Origin: Immersiella caudata
Lineage: Eukaryota > Ascomycota > Sordariomycetes > Sordariales > Lasiosphaeriaceae
Direction of reading: 5' to 3'
Length of the DNA: 64,000 nucleotides
Assembly: GCA_030512335.1 (NCBI GenBank)
Contig: JAULSU010000006.1
Coordinates: 4,216,001-4,280,000 of the forward strand
The position numbers were made by a program, and so were the translations under genes. Under the pieces are notes generated by a model. The model had not been told where the DNA came from, did not search any database, and was given only the letters and a program-made list of their open reading frames with translations. Below, piece after piece: positions 51,577 through 62,455 of this stretch. Position 1 is the first letter of the stretch. Every line of letters starts with the position of its first letter.

Positions 51577-52932
51577 ATGCGCGTTCAGGCAGTAGCGGCT
51601 CTCTTGCTGTCTGCGGAGGCGCTGGCTTCGGTGACCATCCGCAAGACAGACCGCGGGCCAACCGGCTACGAGGTCGATTTCCGCTACCGGAATGCAACAG
51701 CCAAGAGAGTGCTGATCGGAGGAGGCATACAGCCCTTCACTGACCAGTTTCACACAACAGGGACATCATATCGCTTCAATGGTCGCTATGATCCCCATGA
51801 CTACAAGCCCGGCGACTTCTACGTCAGCAACCCGTCCCCGCAGCTCCCCGCAGAGCCGGCATACAAGTGGCCTTACGAGATGAAGAAATCCGAGGGCGAT
51901 TTCTGGACGTATACTTCCCCCCTGCCGAGCGGAATCTACAGCTTCGCCTACCTCGTCGACTGCAACTACGCCCCCAACTGCAGCATCGACACCGGCCACC
52001 TCGTCATCGACCCCGAACTTCCCCCCTTCCAAAACGTCCGCGGTGACCAAGTCGCCTCCAGCTTCCAAGTCCCCTTCGACGCCCGCTTCCAATCCTCCCC
52101 CGAACTCAACACCAACTTCGACTACGCCCTCAACACCCCCGATCCCATCCTCCACCGCGGCACCGTCAAAACCGCAAACTACACCTCCCCCGGCTCCATC
52201 CATCCCGCCCCCGACGTCCACGACTTTGCAATCTACCTCCCCGCCGAATACGGCCGCGTCCCCGGCAAGAAATACCCTATCCTCTACCTCTCCCACGGCG
52301 CAGGCGGCAACGGCGCCGACTGGGAGAACCTAGGCCGCATGAGCCACATCATGGACAACCTCATCCGCCTGGGTCACATCCCGCCCACCGTGGTTGTTTC
52401 CCCATCATTCTATAATCTCGACGCCTCCGGCGGACGCCTCATCTACGGCAACAAATCGCACAGCGTGCCCGTCCCGCCTATGCACTTTGTGCGTGAGAAT
52501 TTCCAAAAGTATCTTTTCCCTTGGGTAGAGGAGCATTATGAGGTCTGTCAAAATGCCAGTTGTCGCGCCTTCGCGGGGTTGAGCATGGGCGGTGTCCTCA
52601 CCTACGAGATGTTCGTCAACGCCACCGACACATTCGATTACTACGGGATGTTCTCACCCGCTACGAATCCTCCTTACATCAATGCGACGTCGGTAGCGGC
52701 CAATCCGGGATTGATGCAAAAGGGGATTATGGTTGCGTATGGCTTGTATGACTTTGTGTTTCCGCAGGCGAGGGAGTTGCAGACGGCGTTGGACGCGGTG
52801 GGCATCAGGTATATTAATCGGGTTACGCCGTTTGGGAGCCATTATTGGAATACGTGGCAGGATGAGTTGTGGTGGTTTGGAGTCAAGGTGTTGTGGAAGG
52901 GGTTGCCTTTTGGGGTGACGACGGGGAGGTAG
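51577..52932 (+). CDS. Secreted CE1-like esterase with N-terminal Ig-like module
   Basis: An intronless 451-residue protein. A short signal peptide (MRVQAVAALLLSAEALA) is followed by a beta-sandwich domain (residues about 20-155) of the early-set type seen ahead of xylan esterases. The esterase domain starts at about 215 (HDFAIYLPAEYG). It has the oxyanion strand PILYLSHGAGG, the nucleophile elbow FAGLSMGG, an acid in YGLYDFVFP and His in FGSHYWNTW. This is the CE1/esterase-D fold of feruloyl and acetyl-xylan esterases. It probably trims ester groups from plant xylan and would act with the GH11 xylanase 39 kb away. Confidence 0.87.
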   Translation: MRVQAVAALLLSAEALASVTIRKTDRGPTGYEVDFRYRNATAKRVLIGGGIQPFTDQFHTTGTSYRFNGRYDPHDYKPGDFYVSNPSPQLPAEPAYKWPYEMKKSEGDFWTYTSPLPSGIYSFAYLVDCNYAPNCSIDTGHLVIDPELPPFQNVRGDQVASSFQVPFDARFQSSPELNTNFDYALNTPDPILHRGTVKTANYTSPGSIHPAPDVHDFAIYLPAEYGRVPGKKYPILYLSHGAGGNGADWENLGRMSHIMDNLIRLGHIPPTVVVSPSFYNLDASGGRLIYGNKSHSVPVPPMHFVRENFQKYLFPWVEEHYEVCQNASCRAFAGLSMGGVLTYEMFVNATDTFDYYGMFSPATNPPYINATSVAANPGLMQKGIMVAYGLYDFVFPQARELQTALDAVGIRYINRVTPFGSHYWNTWQDELWWFGVKVLWKGLPFGVTTGR

Positions 52933-53719
52933 ACCTTTCTGTCTTGTGAGAAGTTGAAAGGGGGGAGACGAGTTGAGCTGACATTATTGAAGTTCTGACA
53001 ACTGTGCCATTGGGTCGTTTAATTCACCTATTCATCACTGGGGGGCCCGTGTGACTATTTCTAGGGGCATCTTTCCCAACAGCTAGAAACTGGAACATTT
53101 CTGTTAGCAATTTTTGGTGGTATTGTCAGAAGGGACAAAAGAGGACCCGCTGCGCTGGGATTCCGCGCTGTGTGCATGCCAGAGCTTCAACGGAGGCAGG
53201 GAGGCGTGTAGTGAATCAAGTCATGATCCCGGCTTTCTACGATCCCAGGGCGGTAAGGATCTCGCGAATGTGGCCTTCCCGGGCGTATTGTCGTTGGGAA
53301 TAGGGACTTTGCATGTATTCTCGGAAAATAGCTCTATCAGAGACGCGAGCTCGGACTCTGAGCCGGTGAAAACGGAATTTACAGTCCCACTTCTCCCGCG
53401 ACAACCTTGAAATTGACCTGTAACTAGACGCCATCAGAATGGCATGACCAGGTGCAAAAGCAAATGAGCCAACGGCCTATCTGCAAGGGACTTGGAAGAG
53501 GCTAAATCCAGGGAGTTAGTAGCTGCCGAGCTCGTGCCTCCAACTGTTGATAATATGTCGTGTAATATTGCATACAGGCGGGGAAACCCCTGGAATACCA
53601 CTCTGCTCTTACTATGGATGCTCAGGGGTTGTGGTACCCGAGTGAAAGAACGACAAAGGATCAAAACCGCGGGAGGTTCCACACAAATCCTCCTCCAAAC
53701 ACTCGTTGACAAGTTCAAG
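52933..53719. other. Intergenic, no supported gene
   Basis: This region lies between two plus-strand genes. It holds the 3' flank of the esterase and the promoter of the GMC gene. No other feature is supported. Confidence 0.5.
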
Positions 53720-55551
53720 ATGAGAAGAACACTGCTCCTCGCGGGACTCGCGTCCGCCGTTCTGGCCGTCGCAGATGAAGCATTCGACTACGTGAGTCTC
53801 GAGCCCTGCCCTGAAACTCATGCATTTTCTCACACTCATTGCTTCGCCTCTAGGTTATCGTCGGAGGCGGCACCGCAGGACTTGCCCTGGCGACTCGGCT
53901 CAGCATTGGCCTCCCCCAATCCCAAATCCTCGTTCTCGAAGCCGGACCAGCGGCACCTTTTGAGGAGCTCAGAATCACCGTCCCAGGAATGAGAGGCTCG
54001 GGCCTGGGCTCCGTCTACGACTGGAACTTCACGACTACGGCCCAACCACATATCGGAAATCGAAAGATCGATGTCAACCGCGGCAAGGTACTTGGGGGTT
54101 CCGCTGCCCTGAACTACCTATGTTACGACCGAGCGGCCGCTGCGGAGTATGATGCTTGGGGGGCGCTCATCAACGACACGGGCAGATGGAACTGGGATGT
54201 GATGATCAAAGCGATGCTCAAGTCGGAGAACTTCACAGGTGAAGATGGGGACAAACATGGACGAGCGGGCCCGATACGGACTACGTACAATCGCCTTATC
54301 CCTGAAGCCCTAGCATCCTGGAGACCAGCTCTCAACAGCCTGGGCGTGCCCAGCAATGATGGAGGTTCGTTGGGCGGCAACCCCATTGGTGTCATGTTCC
54401 AGCCTACAAACATCGATGTCACCCGCTGGACACGTTCCAACAGCGCAACTGGTTATCTCCCCCTCGCCGGAGCAAACTTGCATGTGCGCACCGGCGTACG
54501 CGTCGCCAAGGTCGAATTCGCAAAGGGATCCAGCCCCCTGAAAGCCACCGGCGTCATCCTCGAGGATTCAACAAAAATCACAGCCCGAAAGGAAGTAATC
54601 CTCTCCGCAGGTACTATCCAAAGCCCCGGCCTCCTCGAAGCATCCGGCATCGGCCAAGCCAAACTCCTCCAGTCAGCCAATATTGCCACCCTCAAAGACC
54701 TCCCAGGGGTAGGCGAGAACCTCCAAGACCACATCCGCATGTCCAACGTCTACCGCCTCAAACCAAACTTCACCTCCTTCGACCCCATGATCTACGACAG
54801 CGCCGGCCCATTCGCCTCCGAGCAAATGCGTCTCTGGCTAGAAGGCAAAGTCTCCTGGTACGACTACACCACCTCGGCCTACTCCTTCCTCAACTGGGCT
54901 CAAATCTCCAACCAAACCTCCTCCAACCTCATACACCTCGCCCAGTCCAACTCTTCTCAACCCAACGTCATCGACTCCAAAAAAATCGAGTTCCTCCATG
55001 ACCCGTCAGTCCCGCAGCTCGAAATCATCATGGAAACCAACTTCGTCGGTGCCGTAACGGCATACCCCGGCACCGGCAACTTCATCACGCTGCTCAGCTC
55101 GATAATGCACCCCATGAGCCGTGGCAGCGTGCACATCAACGCCTCCCATCCCTCAGTGGTGCCGGTTATAAACCCGCAGTACCTCTCACACGAGTACGAC
55201 CTACACTCTCTGATCGCCGGCTCTAAATTCGCTCGCAGAGTGGCAAATACCAAACCCATGGCCGATATCTGGGAGGAGGAAGTCGAGCCTGGATTGGAGA
55301 TCCAGAGCGAGGAGGAATGGAGGGATTTTGCGAGAAAGGCGATGGGGAGCTTTTATCACCCGGTTGGGACTTGTGCGATGCTGCCGGAGGGGGATGGGGG
55401 TGTGGTGGGGGCGGATCTTGTGGTGCATGGGACGGAGAATGTGAGGGTGGTTGATTGTAGTGTTATACCGGTGTTGTTGTCTGCTCACATTCAGACGGCG
55501 GCGTATGGTATTGCGGAGGTCGCTGCGGGGATGATTATTGCGGGGGTTTAG
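53720..55551 (+). CDS. Secreted GMC oxidoreductase (AA3_2-like)
   Basis: Exons 53720-53791 and 53854-55551 encode 589 residues. The start MRRTLLLAGLASAVLAVADE gives a signal peptide; the intron falls just before the FAD motif (VIVGGGTAGLALATRLS). GMC signatures are RGKVLGGSAALNYLCYDRA and ILSAGTIQSPGLLEASGIG. The catalytic His is in FYHPVGTCAMLPEGDGG, and the second active-site His in LLSAHIQTAAYG. It fits aryl-alcohol-oxidase or glucose-oxidase-type enzymes. It could pair with the AA9 LPMOs by supplying peroxide or electrons, which is inference. The gene converges on a small minus-strand gene, 194 bp away. Confidence 0.92.
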
Positions 55552-55744
55552 AGGATGGTCATAGGGAGGGAAGAGAGGAGGTGTGGGCAGGTATGGCGAG
55601 GGGCACAGCGGGAAAGTAGAAGGAGGATGAGGGGTAGAACGTCTATTGTTTTACTACCACTCTAATATCTGACATGAAATGGGTACCGCGTGTTTTTTTT
55701 TATCTACACAGCCAGCCCATGTTGTCATACCAAGCCCAACCTCT

Positions 55745-56236
55745 TTAGATACCCTCATCAGCCAGCTTCTTCTTGAAGACGGAGACGATGACACCGGGGT
55801 CGGGGCCGCTGCCGCCAGCGGCAACGATGTCCTCGCGGGAGATGGTGATGATCTTGACACCGGGGGCGGCGGCAGCCACGGCAGCGGTGAGCTGGGCAGT
55901 CTCGTCGGCCGGGACGGTTCCGCCGATGATGATGGCCTTGGGGGCCTGGGGCGAGGAGGAGCCGGCGTTGGTGCCGAAGCCCGAGCTGGGGGTGACGCTG
56001 AGGTCACCGCCGGCGAGAGCGGGAAGCTCCTTGAGGGCCGAAGCGAGGTCGACGCTGGCGTGGACAACTGGGCACATCGTGTTAGTTCAAGTTTTGCAGC
56101 CGACCAGCTGAAGGAGGGGTGACGAGTGCGGGGTAAAGTGGAAGAAGAGACATACTCTCGTACTCAGGGAGGAGCTTCTCGTTGATCTCGCCGCCGAGGG
56201 CAGAGTTGTTGCCGAAGCTTGCGATGGGGGTAGGCA

Positions 56237-56237
<1 letters not shown>
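55745..56237 (-). CDS. Conserved small fungal protein, unknown function (134 aa)
   Basis: Exons 56156-56237 and 55745-56067 join in frame. The N-terminus (MPTPIASFGNNSALGGEINE) and the segments APKAIIIGGTVPADET and SREDIVAAGGSGPDPGV have the even composition of a well-expressed conserved protein. An alternating beta-alpha pattern is suggested by KAIIIGG and VKIITISRED. I recall similar short proteins in other Sordariomycetes, but I cannot assign a function. The 5' leader holds a CA repeat ending in ACCAAAAAAATG. Confidence 0.75.
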
Positions 56238-56242
<5 letters not shown>

Positions 56243-56267
<25 letters not shown>

Positions 56268-56271
56268 TATG
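56243..56271. repeat. TG/CA dinucleotide microsatellite
   Basis: About 12-13 TG units, with one TATG interruption, lie 6 to 34 bp upstream of the start codon of the small conserved gene. They are therefore within its leader as CA repeats. Confidence 0.85.
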
Positions 56272-58707
56272 TGAAAAAACTTGAAGAGGAGTGTTTTGCT
56301 GAGGAGATCTGCAGACGATTCTCTCGATGTGGCCAGCAGCGAGCGGGAAGCTCTTATACCCTCGATTCTTCTCGATTCTCTCGAGGGGCTCTTTGTGCCT
56401 GAGGCCAGGCCCTCTGTCTTGGGCCGGCTGGCGTGATCCTTTAGGTACACCCGCGCCTGCATGCAGGGGCTTTCATGCCTCCTCGCGCATATCGCGACGA
56501 AAACGGCAAAAAGGATGGTGATGGTCCTGGCCTGTCAGCCTCCCGATCTGATGGCCTAGCTAAATCAGGATAGAGGGGCTTCCCTGCATCGCTGACCGCT
56601 GGGCGCGTGTGGCCCGAATGGGGGACGCGCTGCAGCTGGCGGGGTTCCTGGCAGCGAGGGACGCGTGCGGGGTAACTCAGAACTCAGACGCCCGCATCCC
56701 GCGTTGGGCAGCCAGAATCCGAGAAATTGCATCTGACGGCGGAAGTAGAGAGCGCATTGCGAGCATTGCGAGCCATTCCCTGCGCGTGCTGATTCGTGTC
56801 CAAGGCGTTGAGTGGCGGAGTCCGGTCGTGGCGGACGTTCTGGATTCTACCGTCAATGCAGGGTGGCTAGCGCGGGGAAAGACTCCCCTCAACCTTGAAA
56901 GCTCCAGCACTTGGCGGCCGTTCCATTTTGGCCCGCTTTAAAAAAAGGAAAGATCACAGATTAGCTGACAGCTCCCTGCGCCTCACCGCTTCTCTGTTTC
57001 GGTCCCGACCTTATTACCAACTATCTATTCCCGCATACCGCTATCGGCCTATCCCGTCCGCTTCCGCCCCCGAGCAAACGTCTTGCGTCTTTTCCGGGGC
57101 CGAACGGCGTCAGCGAGTGCCGATTGCCGGTCCTTCGTTCTTGACGCCATTCCCAGGACGCATGGTGCGGTGCGCCCCAACCCCCGCATTCACCGCCAAG
57201 CCATCGTATTCCATCCAGGGGAAAACAACCAACACAACACCAACCCAGACGGGCAAGTTGAACACATGGATGTCCATGCCCTAGAAGTAATGAATACAGC
57301 TCCATCTCAATCCGTTTGTCAGAGCTGAAAAGGTTACGCCCAACGATGACTTGGCAGTGAGGTCAAGTCTGACCGTGAGGCTAAGGTAGTGTTGGGCCAT
57401 GGTGAAACTGCCTCAATGTTAGTGCAATGCCAGTATCTTTCATCAACCTTCACCCATGTCCGGACTGAGGTATGATGCGGGTTTGATGCATTACTCGGTC
57501 TCCACCCTTGACAACGGTGAAGCCTGTTGGATAAACTGCGGTTACGGTAGAACAGGAGCTGTTGACTCGTCTAGTTGTTGCTTAAAACCGCAGGCAAGCG
57601 GAATAGAATGCTTTCTAACAGCATTTTCGTGTAGTCCAGAGGTTAAAGTTCGACCGAGGATACCTAATAAAGCAAATTGCCAGCTTGCCAGGAGCCCCCC
57701 GGCCTGTATTGATAGCATGGACTGAGGAGAACTTGAAGCCCAGGGCAATCAAGGCTGCCCCCGCTGGGGCATTTTCTTCCAACAAAGGAACTCCTAGGGC
57801 CTCGAGCTCTCCCTCCTCCTTCGAATTCATGGCCAATCGTAACTGAAACAAACAAGATCGGGAATCGGGGACACAAAGAAAAAAAAGGCCGGCGTTGCAC
57901 GACAGAAGCCCCGGCATAATCTTATATTTAGGACCCGGTGGACGCCAGGGTGCAGGTCGTGGTCGATATCACACTGCCTCTGGCACACCGCTCTCGAAAG
58001 TGGCTGTTGCGCCGACCTGCTTCAACGCTGCCAATCCCCAGACGATTCCCAAGTCCTTGCGCCGTCACCCGTGTCGTCGCAGCTGTACAAGATCTCACAG
58101 GGGGGCGTTGCACTCTCGGTTCGTCAAACGACTGGTGGTACGCAGTGTGATGACACGGAAACAAGATGCTGATGTTGTTTCCAGCGTTGAGGCTGCTTTT
58201 TTTCCCAGGCAAGTCGACACCGTTCCCCGTGTCTGGCGACTAGCGATAAGCTGATAAGAAAGTGAGGGGTTGTTGGAGCTCGCCATGACGACATGGTGGG
58301 TCCTCGACGACACGATGGCATCCGCCAGCTGCCAAGAGTGGTAGCTGTTGCAGACTGGCGGATTGTTGCAGCTGCCATTTTGCAACGCTTGCGAAAGGCA
58401 GCCTTTGGTGGGCGGCAGAGCGAACCACGGCAAAGAATGTTGCGAGATTTATTGGACGTAGCGCAAAGATTCGTCGTCCACAGTCTGCGCGTGCCATGGA
58501 TGACTGACTGACGCGTCCTCGTTGCACCAACTGTGACGGGCTGGCAATGGTTGGGTCTTGGGCCAAGATGTGGAACCCAAATGGCCCAACCACGAGCGGG
58601 GCACCAAGAGCAGCGCTACCCCGCGCCCATCACCAAGTCCAAGTCGATACGAATCGAAACAGAGAGCTCAGCAGTTCAGCAATCGCGATACTGGAAAGAG
58701 CATCGAA
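56272..58707. other. Gene-poor region of about 2.4 kb
   Basis: No frame in this divergent gap has a recognisable domain or convincing exon structure. Frames at 56609-56941, 57895-58254 and 58240-58593 look random. It presumably holds promoters at both ends. Confidence 0.5.
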
Positions 58708-60378
58708 ATGTCTTCCCGCGCGCTCCCAGACGTGCTGATGAGCAAGGTGGACGAGTACGTCGACTCGCTCGCGCCACAGATTCAGCCCCGCATCGCCACG
58801 GAGCTCGAGACTTTCCAGCAAAAAACACTCGACAACTTAGAAGACCGCGTTGTCGATGCCTTTCGCTCGCTCTTCAACAACGACGACCGCAACGAAGGCA
58901 ACTCGCGCGCCCTGAGCGATACTCCCCCCGACTCCTACGGCAGCTTGTCCCTCCCCTTCGCCGACGAGATTTCGAAGCTCACGCGGAGTTTCTCCGACAT
59001 CAGCGGCGGCGCGAGCGACGACTTGCGCGACATCTTCAGCTTGACTGAAGGTGGGAACAACACCAGCGATACGCGGTCCAGGGGAGGAGACTCGGAAAGG
59101 AGCGGCGGCGACGGCTTCAAGAGCTTCTTCTCGGCAGCCGTCAACATCGTTCAGGAGCATGTGGACAAGGGAAGCGGCCGAGGTGGCCAGAGATTCGAGC
59201 TCGACGGACTCCTCGGCGTCCTCAGCAACACCGTCAAAGATGTGGCCGGAAACCCCGAGGAAAAGGCCCGAATGATCACACCCGAGATCAAGGAGAAGCT
59301 GGGAACCGAGCTTCAGGCGCAGCATGCGTCCATTGCCGAGCAGTTCACACGGATTGCGCTTGATCACATCAAGCGTTGGCTGCGCGGGAACACCAGTACA
59401 AGGGACCTAGGAGATGGTGTTAAAGGCGAGATTGAGGACCAAGTGAAGGATTTGGTCAAGGGCCTGGGCGGCCTATTCGGCAGCAAGAAGCGCGGTGGTG
59501 ACGAGACAGCGCGGGGCTTTGGCGACCGTGATGCAGGGGGCAGCGAGGGGCAAGAGCACAGTGGCGGCTTTTCCAAGCTCATCAGTGAGAAGTTGAGCAC
59601 CGGCCTCGCCAAGGTCCACAGAGAAGTGCGGCTTGAGTTCCGAAAGGTCCTTGGAGAGATCGAGAGAAAGCTATTTGAGCTTCTCCCTGATCAGTTCCAA
59701 CGACCTCTGGAGAAGATCCTCGGTGGGAACCCCTTCGACAACCAGCTTGATCGAGATGTTGGTGGCCAGACCGATCGCGGGTTTGGTGACGACCTCAAGG
59801 TCAAGCTGCTGAGCAAGATTCGCGGTCTTGTTCGAAAGGTGCAGGAGATGCTCCGCGAGAGCATTCTGGGTATTGTCAACGGCGGTCACCGCAAGTTTGA
59901 GCGCGAGAGTTGGGTCTTTGTGCAGGGCATGGTGGAGCAGAAGGTGCAGAGGTATTTGCCCAAGGTCAAGATTACCGTGCCTGATGATATTGGCAACGAG
60001 GGCGTGAGCGTTGGCGCGCCAACGTCCAACATCCAGCTTGGTGGGGGGCACCAGGTCCCGGCTTCTTCCCAGCCCCAGGGTTACGATAACACGCAGCAAT
60101 ACTACCCGCCGCCGCCGCCACCCCAACAGTACAACCCTCAGCAGTCCCAGGAGTACAACCCGCAACAGTACAATCCCGGGCAGTACAAGCCCGAGCAGTA
60201 CAATCCTCCTAGTCAACAGTACAATCCTCCTAGTCAACAGTACAATCCTCCTAGTCAACAGTACAATCCTCCTAGTCAACAGTACAACCCTCAGGATTAC
60301 TCCTCTCAGCAACAAAACCCGCAGTACCCTCCACAGGGTCACCAGCCCCAATATCACGGTCAGAACCCCCCTTACTGA
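58708..60378 (+). CDS. Protein with Sup35-like QYNPPSQ repeats and helical N-terminal domain
   Basis: The ATG at 58708 gives 556 residues; the frame is open 50 codons upstream, but that part is not protein-like. Residues 1-300 are mainly helical and charged, with phase-like repeats of Leu/Val (EYVDSLAPQIQPRIATELET; FSDISGGASDDLRDIFSL) and no known domain. A second helical block spans about 330-450 (KLISEKLSTGLAKVHREVRL, VQGMVEQKVQRYLPKV). The C-terminal 90 residues are Gln, Tyr, Asn and Pro rich, with four exact QYNPPSQ units and several QYNP variants. No signal peptide or membrane helix is present. The function is unknown. Confidence 0.85.
   Translation: MSSRALPDVLMSKVDEYVDSLAPQIQPRIATELETFQQKTLDNLEDRVVDAFRSLFNNDDRNEGNSRALSDTPPDSYGSLSLPFADEISKLTRSFSDISGGASDDLRDIFSLTEGGNNTSDTRSRGGDSERSGGDGFKSFFSAAVNIVQEHVDKGSGRGGQRFELDGLLGVLSNTVKDVAGNPEEKARMITPEIKEKLGTELQAQHASIAEQFTRIALDHIKRWLRGNTSTRDLGDGVKGEIEDQVKDLVKGLGGLFGSKKRGGDETARGFGDRDAGGSEGQEHSGGFSKLISEKLSTGLAKVHREVRLEFRKVLGEIERKLFELLPDQFQRPLEKILGGNPFDNQLDRDVGGQTDRGFGDDLKVKLLSKIRGLVRKVQEMLRESILGIVNGGHRKFERESWVFVQGMVEQKVQRYLPKVKITVPDDIGNEGVSVGAPTSNIQLGGGHQVPASSQPQGYDNTQQYYPPPPPPQQYNPQQSQEYNPQQYNPGQYKPEQYNPPSQQYNPPSQQYNPPSQQYNPPSQQYNPQDYSSQQQNPQYPPQGHQPQYHGQNPPY
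60196..60279 (+). repeat. Four identical 21-bp tandem repeats
   Basis: CAGTACAATCCTCCTAGTCA plus A is repeated four times without a single difference, at 60196, 60217, 60238 and 60259. In frame it encodes QYNPPSQ. Degenerate copies flank it on both sides. Confidence 0.95.
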
Positions 60379-60924
60379 CCGACTTGCTGCTGGTGTCTCT
60401 CGTACCTTGTTGGCCAAACGGATGGTCTCGGTGGCTCTGTTGACGGGGCTCGAAGCTCGCTTGCGCCAAGGCTGAGAGAGGCGGCGAAGAACCACCACGG
60501 TTCCATCTGAAGCTATTCATTTATGCATTTCGGTTCCGAGTCTAAACTCAATGTCATGATTCACTGCAGAGTGCGTAACCAGATGTGCAGCATCATCTGC
60601 CATCCCGAGCCCCCCCCCTATTAAGCTTTGCCACTGTGATAGATGGCCTGCTTTGTCAATGGTCATCCTGGGCACCGTCTGATTCCATGAACTGGGGAAT
60701 CCCCGAGGGCGCAAAGCCTAATCGTGGACGCGTCACTGAGATCCCGAGACAGTGAGTGCCATGGCTTTCGGTGACTTTTCATCGCAACTCAATTCTGCGG
60801 GGTGACTGCACGGGCTGATATCACAGCGTCTGGGGCATCTTGCGGCGCGAAGCTGAGATTCCCATCTTTCCACGTTCCAGCAACGAGAGCAAGCGCTGGC
60901 AGTAATCACCATCTTCCAAGCCCA
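60379..60924. other. Intergenic, no supported gene
   Basis: Spacer between two plus-strand genes. It has a C8 run near 60610. No gene is supported. Confidence 0.5.
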
Positions 60925-62001
60925 ATGCCACCTCCATCGCACCCCTGGCCCGAAAGGCCATTCTCCCTCATTTCCACCACCCCCTACCTCGACTATGTCG
61001 ACCTTCTCCCCGCCCGCCAGGACGCGGTGCGCGTCGCTCGGCTCATGGCATTAACCCACAACACCATCTTCCGCGCCTTCAACGCAATCTACCAACAACC
61101 AGAGTCCATCCATCCCTTGAACGCCGCCGACGTGAATTCCTTTATCGAATTCACGATTTGCGCAATCGACTTTCTCGAAAACCACCACCGCTGCGAAGAA
61201 CTCGTCTTCTTTCCCATGCTGGAAGCACAAGCTGGGATTCCCGGCCTGATGGGCGATAACGTGGAGCAACATCGCGCTTTTCAGGGACCGCTGCGTGCGC
61301 TTCGCGGGTATCTCAAGTTGGTTCGGCTCGGTGCATTTCCGTTTGACGTTTTTGAGTTTCGGGACATCATCGATGAGTTGGCGCCTGTGCTGGAGAGACA
61401 TCTTCACGATGAGATTCCTAGTATTCTGGAGGCGGGGACGCATATGAGCGATGAGGCGATGAGTGCGTGTTACAAGGCGTTGCATGATGAGGCGGAGGGG
61501 ACGGCGGATGCGTTTAAGTGAGTGACCAGACCCACGAGAGGAGTTTTGCTTTGCGGGTGGCGATACTGATGTGACGCGAACAGGGTCGGGCCGTTTGTCA
61601 TGGGTTGTCAGGATGACACGCACTTGGTTGACGGCCGACAGATTGCTTTCCCGGAGCTCCCGTTTTCGCTTGCTCCGTATTTGGTGGAGCATGTGGTAGC
61701 GAGGAGACATGCTGATGTGTGGAGGTTCTGTCCCAGTACCTTCCATGGTAGGCCCCGGAAGACCGAGTTCTTGAGTGGGAAATTTGGTGCTACCGACTGC
61801 GGTTCGACAGTTGAAGAGGACGTGGCTGGTGATAGAACAGAACTGGCAGTCAAGGGTGGGAGCAAGAAGAAGTCAGGGGGGAGGATTGGGTTGGTTCGCC
61901 CATGGATTCTCCCTTCCATTGCGGTTGTGTTTCTGCTGTTAGTGTGGTTGCGTTTGTACCTGGGCATCTTGTTCCCGGAGTGCAGCAGAGAGGGGCTGTG
62001 A
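60925..62001 (+). CDS. Hemerythrin (HHE) domain protein with C-terminal membrane helix
   Basis: Exons 60925-61517 and 61584-62001 encode 336 residues from MPPPSHPWPERPF. The HHE domain (about 35-190) shows the ligand spacing of cation-binding hemerythrins: His in THNTIFRAF, HHRCEELVFF, EQHRAFQGPL and ERHLHDEIPSIL. These bind a di-iron or other metal centre. After the intron come the conserved GCQDDTH and FPFSLAPYL-like stretches and ARRHADVWRFCPST. A membrane helix near the end (PSIAVVFLLLVWLRLYLGIL) leaves a short tail. It is probably a tail-anchored protein with a metal-binding cytosolic domain. Oxygen or iron sensing is possible but not shown. Confidence 0.87.
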
Positions 62002-62455
62002 CAGGGGCTGTCGTATTGCTAGGACAGGAGAAATAACAGACAGGCTGTGGACCTGTGACTGTACCAGTCTCTATCGGAGATATCTTAGGTCTCGCAGTCA
62101 CCTTCTATACTATGTATCAAAACCCATCCTGTCCCTCCCGTGGAGTTGTGGCTTCACACCCCTATACTGTGTTACTTTGAAGTCATCACTGCAACCGCGT
62201 ATCATCAATTTAGGAGTTGTTGTTTGGAAGGGACAGGTGTGATCACGTGGGCTGTGTTCAGAGTAGGCCACAATAGTATTGCAGCCATGGATTACAAAGA
62301 ATCCGAAGTTTCAAGCTCGAGACTGAAACCCAAACACGAATCGAGTCAAAAAACTCGTTGTGCTTTGATCAATGTAAATATTATCTCAAGGGGTCTCTCA
62401 AACAAATAAATCGGTAACTCTCCCTCCCCCCCCCCCTCTCCCCCCTCCCCTCCCC
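62002..62455. other. Convergent intergenic region
   Basis: The 3' ends of the hemerythrin-like gene and the P450 face each other. C9 at 62428-62436 lies in a C/T-rich stretch near the P450 end. No gene is supported. Confidence 0.5.

Noticed and set aside
57895..58593. Several overlapping frames of 90-120 codons in the 2.4-kb gap
   Set aside because: None has a domain, start context or splice support, and they overlap on both strands.
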